64,000 bases of DNA from Diplonema japonicum. Taxonomy: Eukaryota > Euglenozoa > Diplonemea > Diplonemida > Diplonemidae. A program made the translations under genes and the position numbers. The DNA lies in NCBI GenBank assembly GCA_964019335.1, contig OZ025713.1, positions 310,001 through 374,000 of the forward strand, in the 5' to 3' direction. Below are positions 1 through 8,964 of this stretch, piece after piece (position 1 is the stretch's first letter; the number at the start of each line of letters is the position of its first letter). Below the pieces are notes generated by a model, which made no database searches, had not been told where the DNA came from, and was given only the letters and a program-made list of their open reading frames with translations.

Positions 1-310
1 TTATTTTAAAAACACCGAGTGTTAAAAATAATGGCTCATTTTGGCGGCAAGTAAGTCCGTGATGCTACCACTGGATGGATTATGGCTGAACGCCTCTAAG
101 CCAGAACCCAGTCTAGAGAGATACGTGACTAGTCAGGATACAACGGATTTATCGGGCCACAACTAGCTTCGGCGAACGGCTATTTCCAAATTCACATCCA
201 GATCCAGTATCCCCAACCGGGTCTATACGAGTCCGAATGGACCGGCGGGCGTAACGCTTCGAGGAGCCTTGTTGTTCCGAGGGTTTGAGCCTTATGGCCG
301 GTTCCTACGG
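1..310 (+). rRNA. Large-subunit (28S-type) rRNA gene, 3' end
   Basis: The stretch from about 70 reads like domain VI of eukaryotic LSU rRNA. It has GATGCTACCA followed by GGATTATGGCTGAACGCC, then TCTAAGCCAGAACCC, and near the end AGGAGCCTTGTTGTTCCG and GTTTGAGCC. These match, in the same order, the universally conserved 3' portion of 28S rRNA (seen, compared with remembered eukaryotic LSU sequence). The window begins inside the gene, so only the 3' part is present. The mature 3' end is placed near 300-310 by comparison and is approximate. The gene is on the plus strand, opposite to all intact protein genes, so rRNA transcription converges on the protein-gene cluster. In some Euglenozoa LSU rRNA is fragmented, and this could be the last piece; the sequence alone cannot decide. 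Confidence 0.87.
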
Positions 311-311
311 T

Positions 312-346
312 TACCGATCCCCACCTGTCATGGGTGGGGATCGGTA
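312..346 (+). terminator. Perfect hairpin just after LSU rRNA
   Basis: A 14-base perfect inverted repeat (taccgatccccacc at 312-325, its complement at 333-346) encloses a 7-base loop. It sits directly downstream of the apparent LSU rRNA 3' end. Position and strength suggest a role in rRNA 3'-end processing or Pol I termination; that role is inferred. Confidence 0.5.
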
Positions 347-2088
347 CCATTCGGATGTGAAATTTGGTATCGATGTTTGTGTCACCCACCCATTATCTTC
401 ACACCTCCCCTATGTTCCCCTTATTCCTTTACAAATCTTTGTAGAGGGGATGGGAGCGGAGGGGCGTTTTAATTTTCACCAAAATAAAAATTGACCTTTT
501 AACGTCAAGGTGAAAAGTCGAACAACGTTCCGAGTGTACCAGAAGTACAAGGGGTGGGGTGGGGAGGGGGTGTAAAGCTCGGCACAAGTTTGCATATTGT
601 TAAAAATTATTTTTTTTTTTGAAAGATAAATAATTTGTAACAAAAAAAAAAAAGAAATTGTCAAAGGAGGACTTCGTGAGTCGCTCCCTTGTTCTCAAGA
701 AAGAAAATTCGAATGGGGGAGGAGGGGGGTAGTGCCAGTTGCTGCCCCGGGGGGGGGGAGGAAAGAAAAGAAAATTCAATGAGGTTTCAGTGTACAAGGG
801 GAGTGCTCACTTGGAAACAGTTGGTAAAAAGTTAGAGGAAATGGATTGTAATCAAATCAGAAAAAAAAGGGGAAAAAAAAAACAAAAGCTTTTTTACTCT
901 TTTTCTTTTTTTTACTCCCTTTGGGAGGGGAAGGAAAAAAAAAAAAAAAGCTGTGTTTAAAGGCAAATCCCACTTGAGGACCCCCCAAAAAAAAAGAAAC
1001 GTATCAACATGCCAAACAAGCTCCCGCGACCTTTGATTGTCTATCGTAAAAAAACAGAAGGGACAGAGGATGCCAGCAAAAAGGGGGCAGATGATCACAA
1101 CAAAACAAAAAAAAAAAAAGAAATAATGGGAGAAAAGAAGAAAGGCACTAAAAATATATATATATACATATATATGGGTCGATTTCAAAACCCCCCCCCC
1201 AAAAAATGAGGCCAATTGACACTTTCGTTGCATCTTTGGGCATGCCGCCCCCTTTAAAAAAAATTCTCCATATTTCCCGGTCCATAATAGGAAAGAACCC
1301 GGGTCAGAAATCGCTCAAGGGTGCTATTTTGACCTATGAAAAATTCAGTCTTAGGTTAAAAATCGGGTTTTAGTGGTTTTGGTAAAGTCAGAGAGTATGC
1401 TTTCAATAGCAAGAAATAGCGGAAACTCACTGCTAGAAGGTGGCTGAAAATGATGTTGGAAGTGGAAACCTTCATTTCCTAGTCTTCTGCGGCTGAGATG
1501 TGCTGCTGCTGAGTGGGCGACCTCGTTTCTTTTTCATACTATTAGGCCTTCTACCGCATTTTGGGGGGGTTTTAAGAGGCTCATTCGTAGGTGTACTTGG
1601 TGCTTTCGGTCCGCCCCTAGCTTCTCAACAGCAAGTTTAAAAGCATCCATTTTTGTCACCCCCTCTTTTACTGAATTTGTGCAAAGTGAAAAAACCCATT
1701 TTTGCCCCTAGGACAGAATTTTCTGGGTTACTAATAAGCACTCACTTTCCCATTTTTTGGGGTGTTTTCTTTCCTAACCTGGGCCGGGAAAGTTGTAGAA
1801 TTTTTTTTTCTTTGGGAAAAAGTACTTAGAGAAATATTGAAAGTGTCAATTGGCCTCATTTTTTTTTGGGGGGGGGTTTTTGAAACGATATGCCATATAT
1901 AAAATGTTTGGCGCCCTGCACAAGCACGGTCTACTCAATTACAGGGGGCCGCCTCAGGTAACCAAGATTCCACGCTCGTGCAGTTTTTTTGCCGCCCATT
2001 CGCCACCCTGTGCGTCTGCAATACGTTCTTCCACTAGGGCGGCCACCGGTGAGTGATGTATACCTGTTTTTCTTACCAGGGGAGGGAG

Positions 2089-2126
<38 letters not shown>

Positions 2127-2207
2127 ATGATCAAAGATCGTGGGGCTGGTTATCCAGCTGTCTATTTTCTTCTTCCTTTTTTTTTTTTTTTTTTTTTTTT
2201 CCCCCTT
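347..2207. other. Spacer without a convincing gene
   Basis: Post-rDNA spacer rich in A, T and G runs (for example poly(A) near 2093-2125 and poly(T) near 2177-2200). It contains the inverted-repeat element at about 1165-1900, listed separately. Short open frames here are homopolymer translations on both strands and lack coding character. Confidence 0.6.
1165..1900. mobile_element. MITE-like element with long inverted ends
   Basis: The sequence at about 1165-1300 recurs in inverted orientation at about 1760-1900. The outermost shared part includes an AT-rich run, a C/G homopolymer, then ATGAGGCCAATTGACACTTT on one side and its complement on the other. Further in, both arms share AAAAAAAATTCT, TTTCCCGG and TAGGAAAGAA. 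About 460 bases lie between the arms and encode nothing recognisable. Long imperfect terminal inverted repeats without an ORF fit a non-autonomous DNA transposon. A target-site duplication was not identified. Confidence 0.55.
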
Positions 2208-3089
2208 TCATTGCACAGAGCACTGTTTCCCTTGCACAGGGGTGCGCTGGTGCTTTTTCGAAGCAGGGCCGTTCGCGAGGAAGTTGGACCCTATACTTGT
2301 CGCACTGTCCATCAGACAACAGAGGTCAACATGCCTTAGCGACCCGCAATTGTGTAGAAAACGGTCGCCGATGGACTCGACACGTAACGCGCTGCCATCA
2401 ACCTGGGTGAGCTCACCACAGTTCGAGAGAAAATCATCGCCAAGAGCGAGAGCGTTGCTTAGACACCGCAGGTCAACGGACACTAATGACCCGCAGTGCG
2501 AGAGGAACTCGTTGCCAACAATTCTGACCTTGCTCAACGAGCTCAGGTCAATGTAAGGCAACCGCTCACACCCCGATAAAAAACCGGATTCTACCTGGTG
2601 CAGTCCACGACAGACAGGGAGCCGGATATCAACTAACTGAGCACAGCCTGACAGAAAATCTTCCCCAATAGACTTAACACAGTGCAGTGCAGATAGATCT
2701 ACGTGCCTCAGGGACACGCACCCTGCTAGAAAGCCTGGGAGGATGTATTTTACCGTCTGCCTGGTATCGACGATTCTGATTCGCTGCACGCCGGAGTGCC
2801 TCAGGAACCACAAGCTTCCCAGTGTCTTTGACCCTGTTGCGTCGATGGTCATCACTGCCTCAGGGTCGATCTCCCCCATTACCGCTTTCTCCCCTTCAAA
2901 GTTGCTTCCCTCCATGTTCAGTTTGATGCATGCTGGGGCTACGGTTGAGCATGCTGGGGCTACGGTTGAGCATGCTGGGGCTACGGTTGAGCATGCTGGG
3001 GCTACGGTTGAGCATGCTGGGGCTACGGTTGAGCATGCTGGGGCTACGGTTGAGCATGCTGGGGCTACGGTTGATGTCGTCACGTTCAT
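2208..3089 (-). CDS. BspA-type leucine-rich repeat protein
   Basis: A 293-residue protein. After MNVTTS come seven tandem copies of a 7-residue unit (TVAPACS), encoded by seven almost identical 21-bp repeats. From about residue 75 the protein is made of BspA/LRR_5-type repeats with the pattern FLsgCgsLrhVDLs.L..v.sIG. These are usually protein-interaction surfaces. Unlike the LRR genes at 10.7 and 11.9 kb it has no N-terminal ubiquitin-like domain; the VAPACST repeats take that place. There is no signal peptide, so it is probably intracellular (inference). The start is an ATG at 3089. Upstream on the mRNA-sense strand lies a long pyrimidine tract, then AG, as expected for a trans-splice acceptor. 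The specific function is unknown. Confidence 0.8.
   Translation of the reverse strand: MNVTTSTVAPACSTVAPACSTVAPACSTVAPACSTVAPACSTVAPACSTVAPACIKLNMEGSNFEGEKAVMGEIDPEAVMTIDATGSKTLGSLWFLRHSGVQRIRIVDTRQTVKYILPGFLAGCVSLRHVDLSALHCVKSIGEDFLSGCAQLVDIRLPVCRGLHQVESGFLSGCERLPYIDLSSLSKVRIVGNEFLSHCGSLVSVDLRCLSNALALGDDFLSNCGELTQVDGSALRVESIGDRFLHNCGSLRHVDLCCLMDSATSIGSNFLANGPASKKHQRTPVQGKQCSVQ
2929..3075 (-). repeat. Seven-copy 21-bp coding minisatellite
   Basis: Seven head-to-tail copies of catgctggggctacggttgag (plus-strand reading), virtually without divergence. They encode TVAPACS units at the N terminus of the LRR protein. The unit length is a multiple of three, so copy-number changes keep the frame. 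Confidence 0.92.
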
Positions 3090-3323
3090 GTTGAGGGGAT
3101 GGGGGAACCTTTACACTTTTTTAAAAAATAGAAAAGAAAAAAAAAAGATGAGAGGGAGGGAAAAAAAAGGGGGGGGTGGTAAACAAAAAACCCCCCCAAA
3201 AACCTTCTTAATCTTATTACAAAAAGAAGAAAGAAAGAAAGAAAAAAAAAAGGCGAGAGGAGTGGAGGTCGAGATAGGTATCCTCAACACTCACTCTCAA
3301 CTTTTTTCTTCTTCTTTTTTTTT

Positions 3324-4676
3324 TCAAAAAGCCCATTTCATGTTCGGGTCAGCACCATGGCGCAGTAGATCTAATGCAATCTCTTCTTTTTTGGCGAGGT
3401 CGAGCGCCGTCTTGCCGGCTTTGTTCTTCGCGTTCACCGCAACCCGCGTAGTGAGCAGCAGCGAGACAACGCCCCTGCTCCCGCTCCGAGCAGCGAGATG
3501 GAGAGGCGTGCTGCCCTTTCTTGTTCTCGCGTTCACATCAGCACCATAACGGATCAGCTCAGCCGCCACGTCTTCGATAGATGCAAGGTGCAGCGCTGTG
3601 GAACCATCCTTGCTTGCCACGTTCACATCAGCAGAGGACTGTAGCAGCAGCGATGCGAGAAATGGGTTTGAAAGTGTAAAGAGAGGTGTTCTTCCGCGTG
3701 CGTCCACCGCATTAACATCGGCACCGTGCTGGATTAAGACAGCTGCAGCAGCCTCGCTTGCCGTGTGATGCAACGCAGTCTTCCCTTCGCTGTCTTTCGC
3801 GTCCACATACGCTGACGACTCGAGCAGAACAGACAGCAGGTCCGCGTTGTCAGCACTATGGTGGAGCGCTGTCTTTCCATCATGGTCAATAGCGTTGACA
3901 TCAGCTCCGCTGCGGAGCAGGTTGGTTGCCACCTGAACGGTTGTTGCCATGTGTAAGGCGGTAGTACCATCTCTGTCGACAGAGGTGACCTCAGCACCGG
4001 ACTCAAGGAGAAGCGTGAGCACGTCATTGTTACCTTCCTGCGACGCGTGGTGAAGCGACGTCAAGTTGTCGTAGTCCCTTGCGTTGACATCGGCACCGTG
4101 GCGGAGCAGCATGGTGACTGTCTGCATGTGGCTGTTACGGTGGATGGCCGTGCTTCCCGACTCCTTCCCGTTGACGTCTACACCAGTGCATTCTAACATT
4201 AGCTCCGCACAGGAGGTGAGGCCGAGCTGCGATAACGCGTGAAATATGCGTCGCTTCAAATGTTTCAGTTTCTTCGGTTCGCATTCTTCATGAAGCCCTG
4301 CCTCTTTCATGGCAGATAAGATCTCGTAGTACGACGCGTCGGCATCGTCTGATAACGGTGCATCCCTCAGTTGTTGTGCTATGTGTTCTAAGCCTTTTCC
4401 TTCATAGCCGAGCTTGGTAAGGAGTTGTAGTGCCGCTTGTACTTTGTTGATGGCTACCCCAAGCACGCTTTGGTCCTCAAAAGGGAAGGAGCCGACCAGC
4501 CTTCCGTCGTCGTTGTCTCCGACCTCCTCCCCGTCAAAGGTGAGGGAAAACCTGTTTGCAAGAAGGCCTGTCAGCGATGCCACGCGTTCTTTCACCACCT
4601 TCATGCTGTCCGCGGGTTCTGCTTCGATGTCGATGGTCTCTGAGGATGGGAGCTGTATATGCAGGTTGACGGACAT
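3324..4676 (-). CDS. Ubiquitin-like domain plus ankyrin repeats (paralogue 1)
   Basis: A 450-residue protein starting at MSVNLHIQLPS. Residues 1-75 form a ubiquitin-like beta-grasp domain (hydrophobic beta strands, central SLTFDGEEV). A helical linker of about 100 residues follows, then about nine ankyrin repeats to the C terminus with typical HGADVNARD and GxTALHxA motifs. The open frame extends 14 codons further upstream, but that extension is only a translated oligo(A) run (poly-lysine); the second Met is the start because the paralogue at 4.9-6.2 kb starts at the same residue. On the sense strand the start is preceded by about 16 As, G, then CAAATG. The domain does not end in a diglycine, so it is probably a docking or proteasome/ubiquitin-pathway adaptor domain rather than a conjugated modifier (inference). 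Confidence 0.88.
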   Translation of the reverse strand: MSVNLHIQLPSSETIDIEAEPADSMKVVKERVASLTGLLANRFSLTFDGEEVGDNDDGRLVGSFPFEDQSVLGVAINKVQAALQLLTKLGYEGKGLEHIAQQLRDAPLSDDADASYYEILSAMKEAGLHEECEPKKLKHLKRRIFHALSQLGLTSCAELMLECTGVDVNGKESGSTAIHRNSHMQTVTMLLRHGADVNARDYDNLTSLHHASQEGNNDVLTLLLESGAEVTSVDRDGTTALHMATTVQVATNLLRSGADVNAIDHDGKTALHHSADNADLLSVLLESSAYVDAKDSEGKTALHHTASEAAAAVLIQHGADVNAVDARGRTPLFTLSNPFLASLLLQSSADVNVASKDGSTALHLASIEDVAAELIRYGADVNARTRKGSTPLHLAARSGSRGVVSLLLTTRVAVNAKNKAGKTALDLAKKEEIALDLLRHGADPNMKWAF

Positions 4677-4941
4677 TTGCTTTTTTTTTTTTTTTTCTCC
4701 TCTTATTAGACACAACAAGCTGAAGGGGCGAAGCTGAATGTATCAACAAGGCAGCACTTGAGCCTGCATGCCCAGTAGGCGAAGCAAGTTCACCGCGTTC
4801 CAAAAAGGGTCACCACAAGCAGGGAGGGGGTTTTAAAAGAAAGAAAGTTAAAAAGAAAAAAAAAACACCCCGATTGCAGGAGCGAAAACATCCTGACCAC
4901 TCTATTCTTCTTTTTTTCTGGGTGGGTGGGTGGGGGGGCTT

Positions 4942-6231
4942 CTATGTAGCCTGAGCCTTCCTACGCAACATGAAGTGTCTACTTTCTTCTTCCTGTTTTC
5001 GCTTGCTTTTCTTCCTTTTAATCGCAACAATGATGTCCCTGTTGCTCCCCGCCACGTCGAGAGCTGTCACCCCGTTGAAGTCCTCTGCGAAGACGTCAGC
5101 CGACGATGCGAGCAGCAAAGACACAACGCCTTTCCGCCCACACCGTGAGGCGATGTGGAGTGGGGGTGCTCCTTCTGAATTTCTCGCGTTTACATCAGCC
5201 CCGTGGTGGAGCAGCATGGCCGCAGTTGCCTCTGTTTTCGCATTGTGCAATGGGGTCGTTTCAAAGCAGCATCTCGCACCCACATCGGCGGAAGAGGCAA
5301 GCAAGACAGCACAGAGGTCTGGAAGCCCACGGGCCGCCGCAAAATGGAGTGGTGTTTCACCGTCGATATTCCTTGCGTTTACATACGCCCCGTGGCGAAG
5401 CAGCAATGACCCGAACTCCGGGTGCATTGTGTTGTGGAGTGGGGTCATCCCGTCATTGTCAATCGTGTTGGCTTCCGCCCCATGTAGGAGCAGCATGCTC
5501 GCGATCCCTTCGTTGTACGTCTTGTGGAGCGCAGCTGCACCAGTAGAGTCCTTCGCGTTGACATCGATAGATGTTGTGCCGAGCAAAGCTGATACCACAT
5601 CACACCGAGTGGCACCCACGGCAGCATGCAGAGGTGTCTCGCAGGTTGTGTTCTTTGTGTTTGTGTCTGCACCGTGACGAAGGAGTACCATAGTGGTTTC
5701 CCTGTTACGGCTTCTGTGCAGTGGTGTGCAGCCGTGCAGAGTGGAATTCACATCAGTACCTGTGTTTAGAAGCAATTCCACACACGAGGCGTAGCCCGTT
5801 GCTGAGGCTTCGTGGAGTACGTCAACCATCATCTGTTCTTCATGGTGTTCTGCTTGCACCATAGCTGATATGATTCTGCAGTATTTTTCGTCGTCGTCGT
5901 TGCTGCAGCTCTCCGTGCCTGACAATTGTTGTGCTATGTGTTCTAAGCCTTTTCCTTCATAGCCGAGCTTGGTAAGGAGTTGTAGTGCCGCTTGTACTTT
6001 GCTGATGGCCACTCTGAGCACGCTTTGGTCCTCAAAAGGGAAGGAGCCGACCAGCCTTTTGTCGTCGTTGTCTCCGACCTCCTCCCCGTCAAAGGTGAGG
6101 GAAAACCTGTTTGCAAGAAGGCCTGTCAGCGATGCCACGCGTTTCTTTACGCCCTTCATGCTGTCCGCGGGTTCTGCTTCGATGTCGATGGTCTCTGAGG
6201 ATGGGAGCTGAACATGCAGGTTGACGGACAT
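4942..6231 (-). CDS. Ubiquitin-like domain plus ankyrin repeats (paralogue 2)
   Basis: A 429-residue tandem paralogue of the gene at 3324-4676. The first ~115 residues (ubiquitin-like domain and first linker, to LGYEGKGLEHIAQQL) are nearly identical, whereas the about eight ankyrin repeats are strongly diverged. The C terminus adds a basic tail (KRKKSKRKQEEESRHF). The start chosen is MSVNLHVQLPS at 6231; the five upstream codons are an A-rich leader. Conservation concentrated in the N-terminal domain suggests either recent gene conversion there or a constant effector domain with variable ankyrin recognition arms (inference). The partner proteins are unknown. Confidence 0.87.
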   Translation of the reverse strand: MSVNLHVQLPSSETIDIEAEPADSMKGVKKRVASLTGLLANRFSLTFDGEEVGDNDDKRLVGSFPFEDQSVLRVAISKVQAALQLLTKLGYEGKGLEHIAQQLSGTESCSNDDDEKYCRIISAMVQAEHHEEQMMVDVLHEASATGYASCVELLLNTGTDVNSTLHGCTPLHRSRNRETTMVLLRHGADTNTKNTTCETPLHAAVGATRCDVVSALLGTTSIDVNAKDSTGAAALHKTYNEGIASMLLLHGAEANTIDNDGMTPLHNTMHPEFGSLLLRHGAYVNARNIDGETPLHFAAARGLPDLCAVLLASSADVGARCCFETTPLHNAKTEATAAMLLHHGADVNARNSEGAPPLHIASRCGRKGVVSLLLASSADVFAEDFNGVTALDVAGSNRDIIVAIKRKKSKRKQEEESRHFMLRRKAQAT

Positions 6232-6362
6232 TTGCTTTTTTAACATTTTTTATTTTTTACGGGGGGGGGAGAAGAAGGGCGGCCTTTGACGTGAACGGGG
6301 GGGTGTTAATCACAAAAGAAAAAAGAAAAGGGGGCGGGGAAGGACAAAATACTAAAGAAGCA

Positions 6363-6393
<31 letters not shown>

Positions 6394-6645
6394 GACGTTA
6401 GGTCACGTCACCAGCATCGCAACTAACACCCCCACCCCACACCCCCTTCCCTTGTTTATTTTTTTTCCCCCCTTTATAACCGTGTGCACAAAACACGTAA
6501 TATAAAAATAAAATAAAATAAAAAAAGGGAGACTTCGCACTACGTGGAGAGAAAAAAAAAGGGGGGAGAATATAACACATGTGATGGGGGGGGGGGGGGG
6601 GGGGGGGGGGGTTGTTCAAATCGAAAAAAAAAAAAAAAACAAATA
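6232..6645. other. Homopolymer-rich spacer
   Basis: Spacer between two minus-strand genes. It holds A runs near 6363-6381 and a run of about 22 G at 6589-6610, which reads as poly(C) on the mRNA-sense strand. No gene is apparent. Confidence 0.6.
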
Positions 6646-7134
6646 TCAACGGTTGGTTCTGTTCTGCAAGCTCACCTTTTCAAATCGCGGCGCCGGCCCA
6701 AGAGGCCGCAGCGAATTTTGTTTAGGGGGCGCGGGTGAAGGGGAGGCCAGCGTTGTTGGGCTCTCCAGCAGCGACACAGGCAGTATCTGCCGTGTGGTGT
6801 GAGCGGGGAGCTGCTTGACAGGCCGCAAGGGGGTTTTTATAGGAGACTCTCTAGGTGAGACAGATATTGGTGCAGCTGTGTCACTTCGCTTCCACAGGGC
6901 ATGCCCGTCCTTGCAACCAAAGTAGAATACGCCATCGAGCACACCGGAGTTTCTAGATGCTCCATTGCACCACTCTTGCAGTTCCAGCCCTTCCCATATC
7001 CCGTCTGAGAAATGTACCTTGCCTACAAAGCGGACCACTGCCTTCACTGTCTTCCCCTCTAATTTAGTCAGCACTCTTTGGCCCAGCCTTAGTGACGTCC
7101 CTTCGTTTTTCGCTGGCGGAGGAGATACCGTCAT
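6646..7134 (-). CDS. Small CAP-Gly domain protein
   Basis: A 162-residue protein. Residues ~16-80 form a CAP-Gly fold: LGQRVLTKLEGKTVKAVVRF, VHFSDGIWEGLEL, then SGVLDGVFYFGCKDGHALW. CAP-Gly domains bind C-terminal EEY/F motifs of tubulin and EB proteins, so a microtubule-associated role is likely. The signature GKNDG is replaced by SRNSG, which may weaken or alter ligand binding. The remaining ~80 residues are proline- and serine-rich (SPRESPIKTPLRP, SPSPAPPKQ) and probably disordered. The start is MTVSPPPAK at 7134; the longer open frame upstream only translates the pyrimidine tract. A good trans-splice acceptor (pyrimidine tract, then ACAAAAG) precedes the start. Confidence 0.82.
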   Translation of the reverse strand: MTVSPPPAKNEGTSLRLGQRVLTKLEGKTVKAVVRFVGKVHFSDGIWEGLELQEWCNGASRNSGVLDGVFYFGCKDGHALWKRSDTAAPISVSPRESPIKTPLRPVKQLPAHTTRQILPVSLLESPTTLASPSPAPPKQNSLRPLGPAPRFEKVSLQNRTNR

Positions 7135-7150
7135 TTTGTTTGACCCCCTC

Positions 7151-7205
7151 CTTTTGTGATATGTGGGGGGGGGGGGAGAAAAAGAAAGAAGAAAAAAAAA
7201 AAAGG
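7151..7205 (-). promoter_or_regulatory. Polypyrimidine tract and AG before CAP-Gly gene
   Basis: On the minus strand a T/C tract of about 45 bases (including a C run) is followed by ATATCACAAAAG, with the AG about 17 bases before the ATG. This is the classical architecture of a trans-splice acceptor in Euglenozoa. Use as an acceptor is inferred. Confidence 0.5.
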
Positions 7206-7679
7206 AACCAACACGTAACAAAAAAAAAAAAAAAATTGGGGGGTATGTATGAAGGGGGAGGACTTTTTTTTTTCATCTTCTTTTTTTTTTTTTTTCTTCT
7301 TTTCCGGGTCTTTTTTATAATTTCCAGAAAAAAAAGAAAAAGAAGAAAAAAAAGTTTATTTGGGGGGGCCTAGGCTGGCTCTACATGGTCCTTCTTCAAC
7401 TCGCCAGGCTAGAGCGTGGCTTGTCACAAGAATACAGGGATTTGAGTAGTAGACCGAATATGACCAAAATTGTCATTTCTTTTTTTTTTTTTTCTTCTTT
7501 TTATACATTACAGCGAACATTTTCTCTTCTTTTTTCTTTCTGCTGTATTTCCTTTTAAAAATAAAATAAAATAAAAAAGAAAACTAGTCCAGGGGTCACA
7601 AGTGAGCTTGATCACCACTCTTAGACACCCTAGATGCTGCATTTTAAGCAATAAAGTTGCATTTTAAACATTTTTCGCC

Positions 7680-7715
<36 letters not shown>

Positions 7716-8089
7716 CAAATAATCTAAACAAAAAAAGTTTTCGAAGCGCCAAAAAAAAAAAAAAAAAAAAGTGTGGACGGATTGTACTCCTAACGAGCTC
7801 ATATATAAAAAATAGTGGTGCGCGTTATATGAGCCCCTCGGCCCTGCACACTGTGAGCACTGCCTCAGCAAACTCAGCCTCAGAAGGCACATCTTTGAAA
7901 CGTGGCTTTTTTTTGTTCTTTTTTTTTTTTTTTTCCCCGTTTTCAAACAGTTCAAGACGTTCTCTTCTCCAAACCACACCGTTTGTATACAGTTGCATTT
8001 TTCCTCGAAATATCAAAAAAAAAAAAAAAAAAAAAAAAAAAAACAGGTAGCTAGAGTTTTTTTTTTTTTTTTTTTTTTTATTTCACTCT

Positions 8090-8830
8090 TCAGAAATTAC
8101 TTCACGCACTGGGGGGCCCATTACTTCACGCTAAATCTCATTACTTCACGCTAAATCTCATTACTTCACGGTGAAATAATGGCCTGTTTTCCGTGAAGTA
8201 ATAGGGGGTTTCCGTTAAATAATATGCCTCGGTAGGCCAATTTTTGCCTCGGTTCGGTTCCCGGTGGGGCTACTTTTTCCTCTCAGTTTGCTATTTCCCC
8301 CCAGGTTCAGCTCAATTGGCCAACTTTTGCCTCGGCTCAGTTCCAAGTTGGACTACTTTTTCCTCCCAATTTGCCCACTTTTGGCTAGGCCTTGTTCCCA
8401 GTTTCTGGGGGTAACTCTTCTGTGGGTAAGGGTAACTTAGTCAGCTTACCCAAGCTCCCCAAATGACTTCAAAATACCGAAGCAGCAGAAAAAAAGGAGC
8501 CAGCGGCCGCGCCAGGTATGGGAAGGCCTGATTAGAGATGGTGACAGTGGCAATGCCAGCGACAGCGGCAGCTCTTAGTCAACAAAAGGAGGGAAAACAA
8601 CTTGTATTGTAACCTTTGTAACCCCTCTCTTGTTGTACCCCTTGTCACCCTGTTGTGCCCCTCGTGGTGAAGTAATTTCAGAGTGTCGTGAAATAAAACC
8701 ACTTACCTACCGCCAAGTAATGCTTTACCGACCTCTCGGTTCCGCATTTTACCATCTCGGGCCCTGCGGGCCCTCGACGGTAAAATGCGGAACCTCGAGG
8801 TAACGGTAAAGTCATTACTTGTTGGCAGTA
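8090..8830. repeat. Repeat block built on TTACTTCAC motifs, ending in a large hairpin
   Basis: The motif attacttcac occurs four times between 8093 and 8170, two of them in a 20-bp tandem (attacttcacgctaaatctc). It recurs inverted as gtgaagtaat near 8193 and 8668. A second repeat pair around 8225-8390 shares GCCTCGG, TTCCCGGTGG-like and CTACTTTTTCCTC segments. The block ends with a ~50-bp-armed inverted repeat at 8711-8825. The ensemble looks like a non-autonomous element or nested palindromic repeats. Confidence 0.55.
8711..8825. repeat. Large imperfect inverted repeat (hairpin)
   Basis: Arms of about 50 bases, roughly 8711-8763 and 8770-8825, pair around a GGGCCC-TGC-GGGCCC centre. Matching blocks include aagtaatg/cattactt, ctttaccg/cggtaaag and tccgcattttacc/ggtaaaatgcgga. 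Confidence 0.8.
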
Positions 8831-8964
8831 AATAGCTATTTCCTATTTACTTTTTCTTGTTCATTTTCCTCCCCCCCCCCCCCCTCCCACCACCCGTTTT
8901 GCAAACGTACTTTATCTACAATAGCGATTTTTCTTTTTTTTTTTTTTTTTTCCCCTCCCCTTCC

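Larger units (their letters stand above)
7206..8964. other. Long spacer without a gene
   Basis: Homopolymer-rich region (T run of ~32 at 7681-7712, A run of ~28 at 8016-8043), then a repeat-rich block at about 8090-8830 listed separately. No open frame with coding character on either strand. Confidence 0.6.

Noticed and set aside
4677-4718. N-terminal extensions with poly-Lys before the ubiquitin-like domains
   Set aside because: Not conserved between paralogues and made only of translated leader homopolymers; starts set at the conserved Met.
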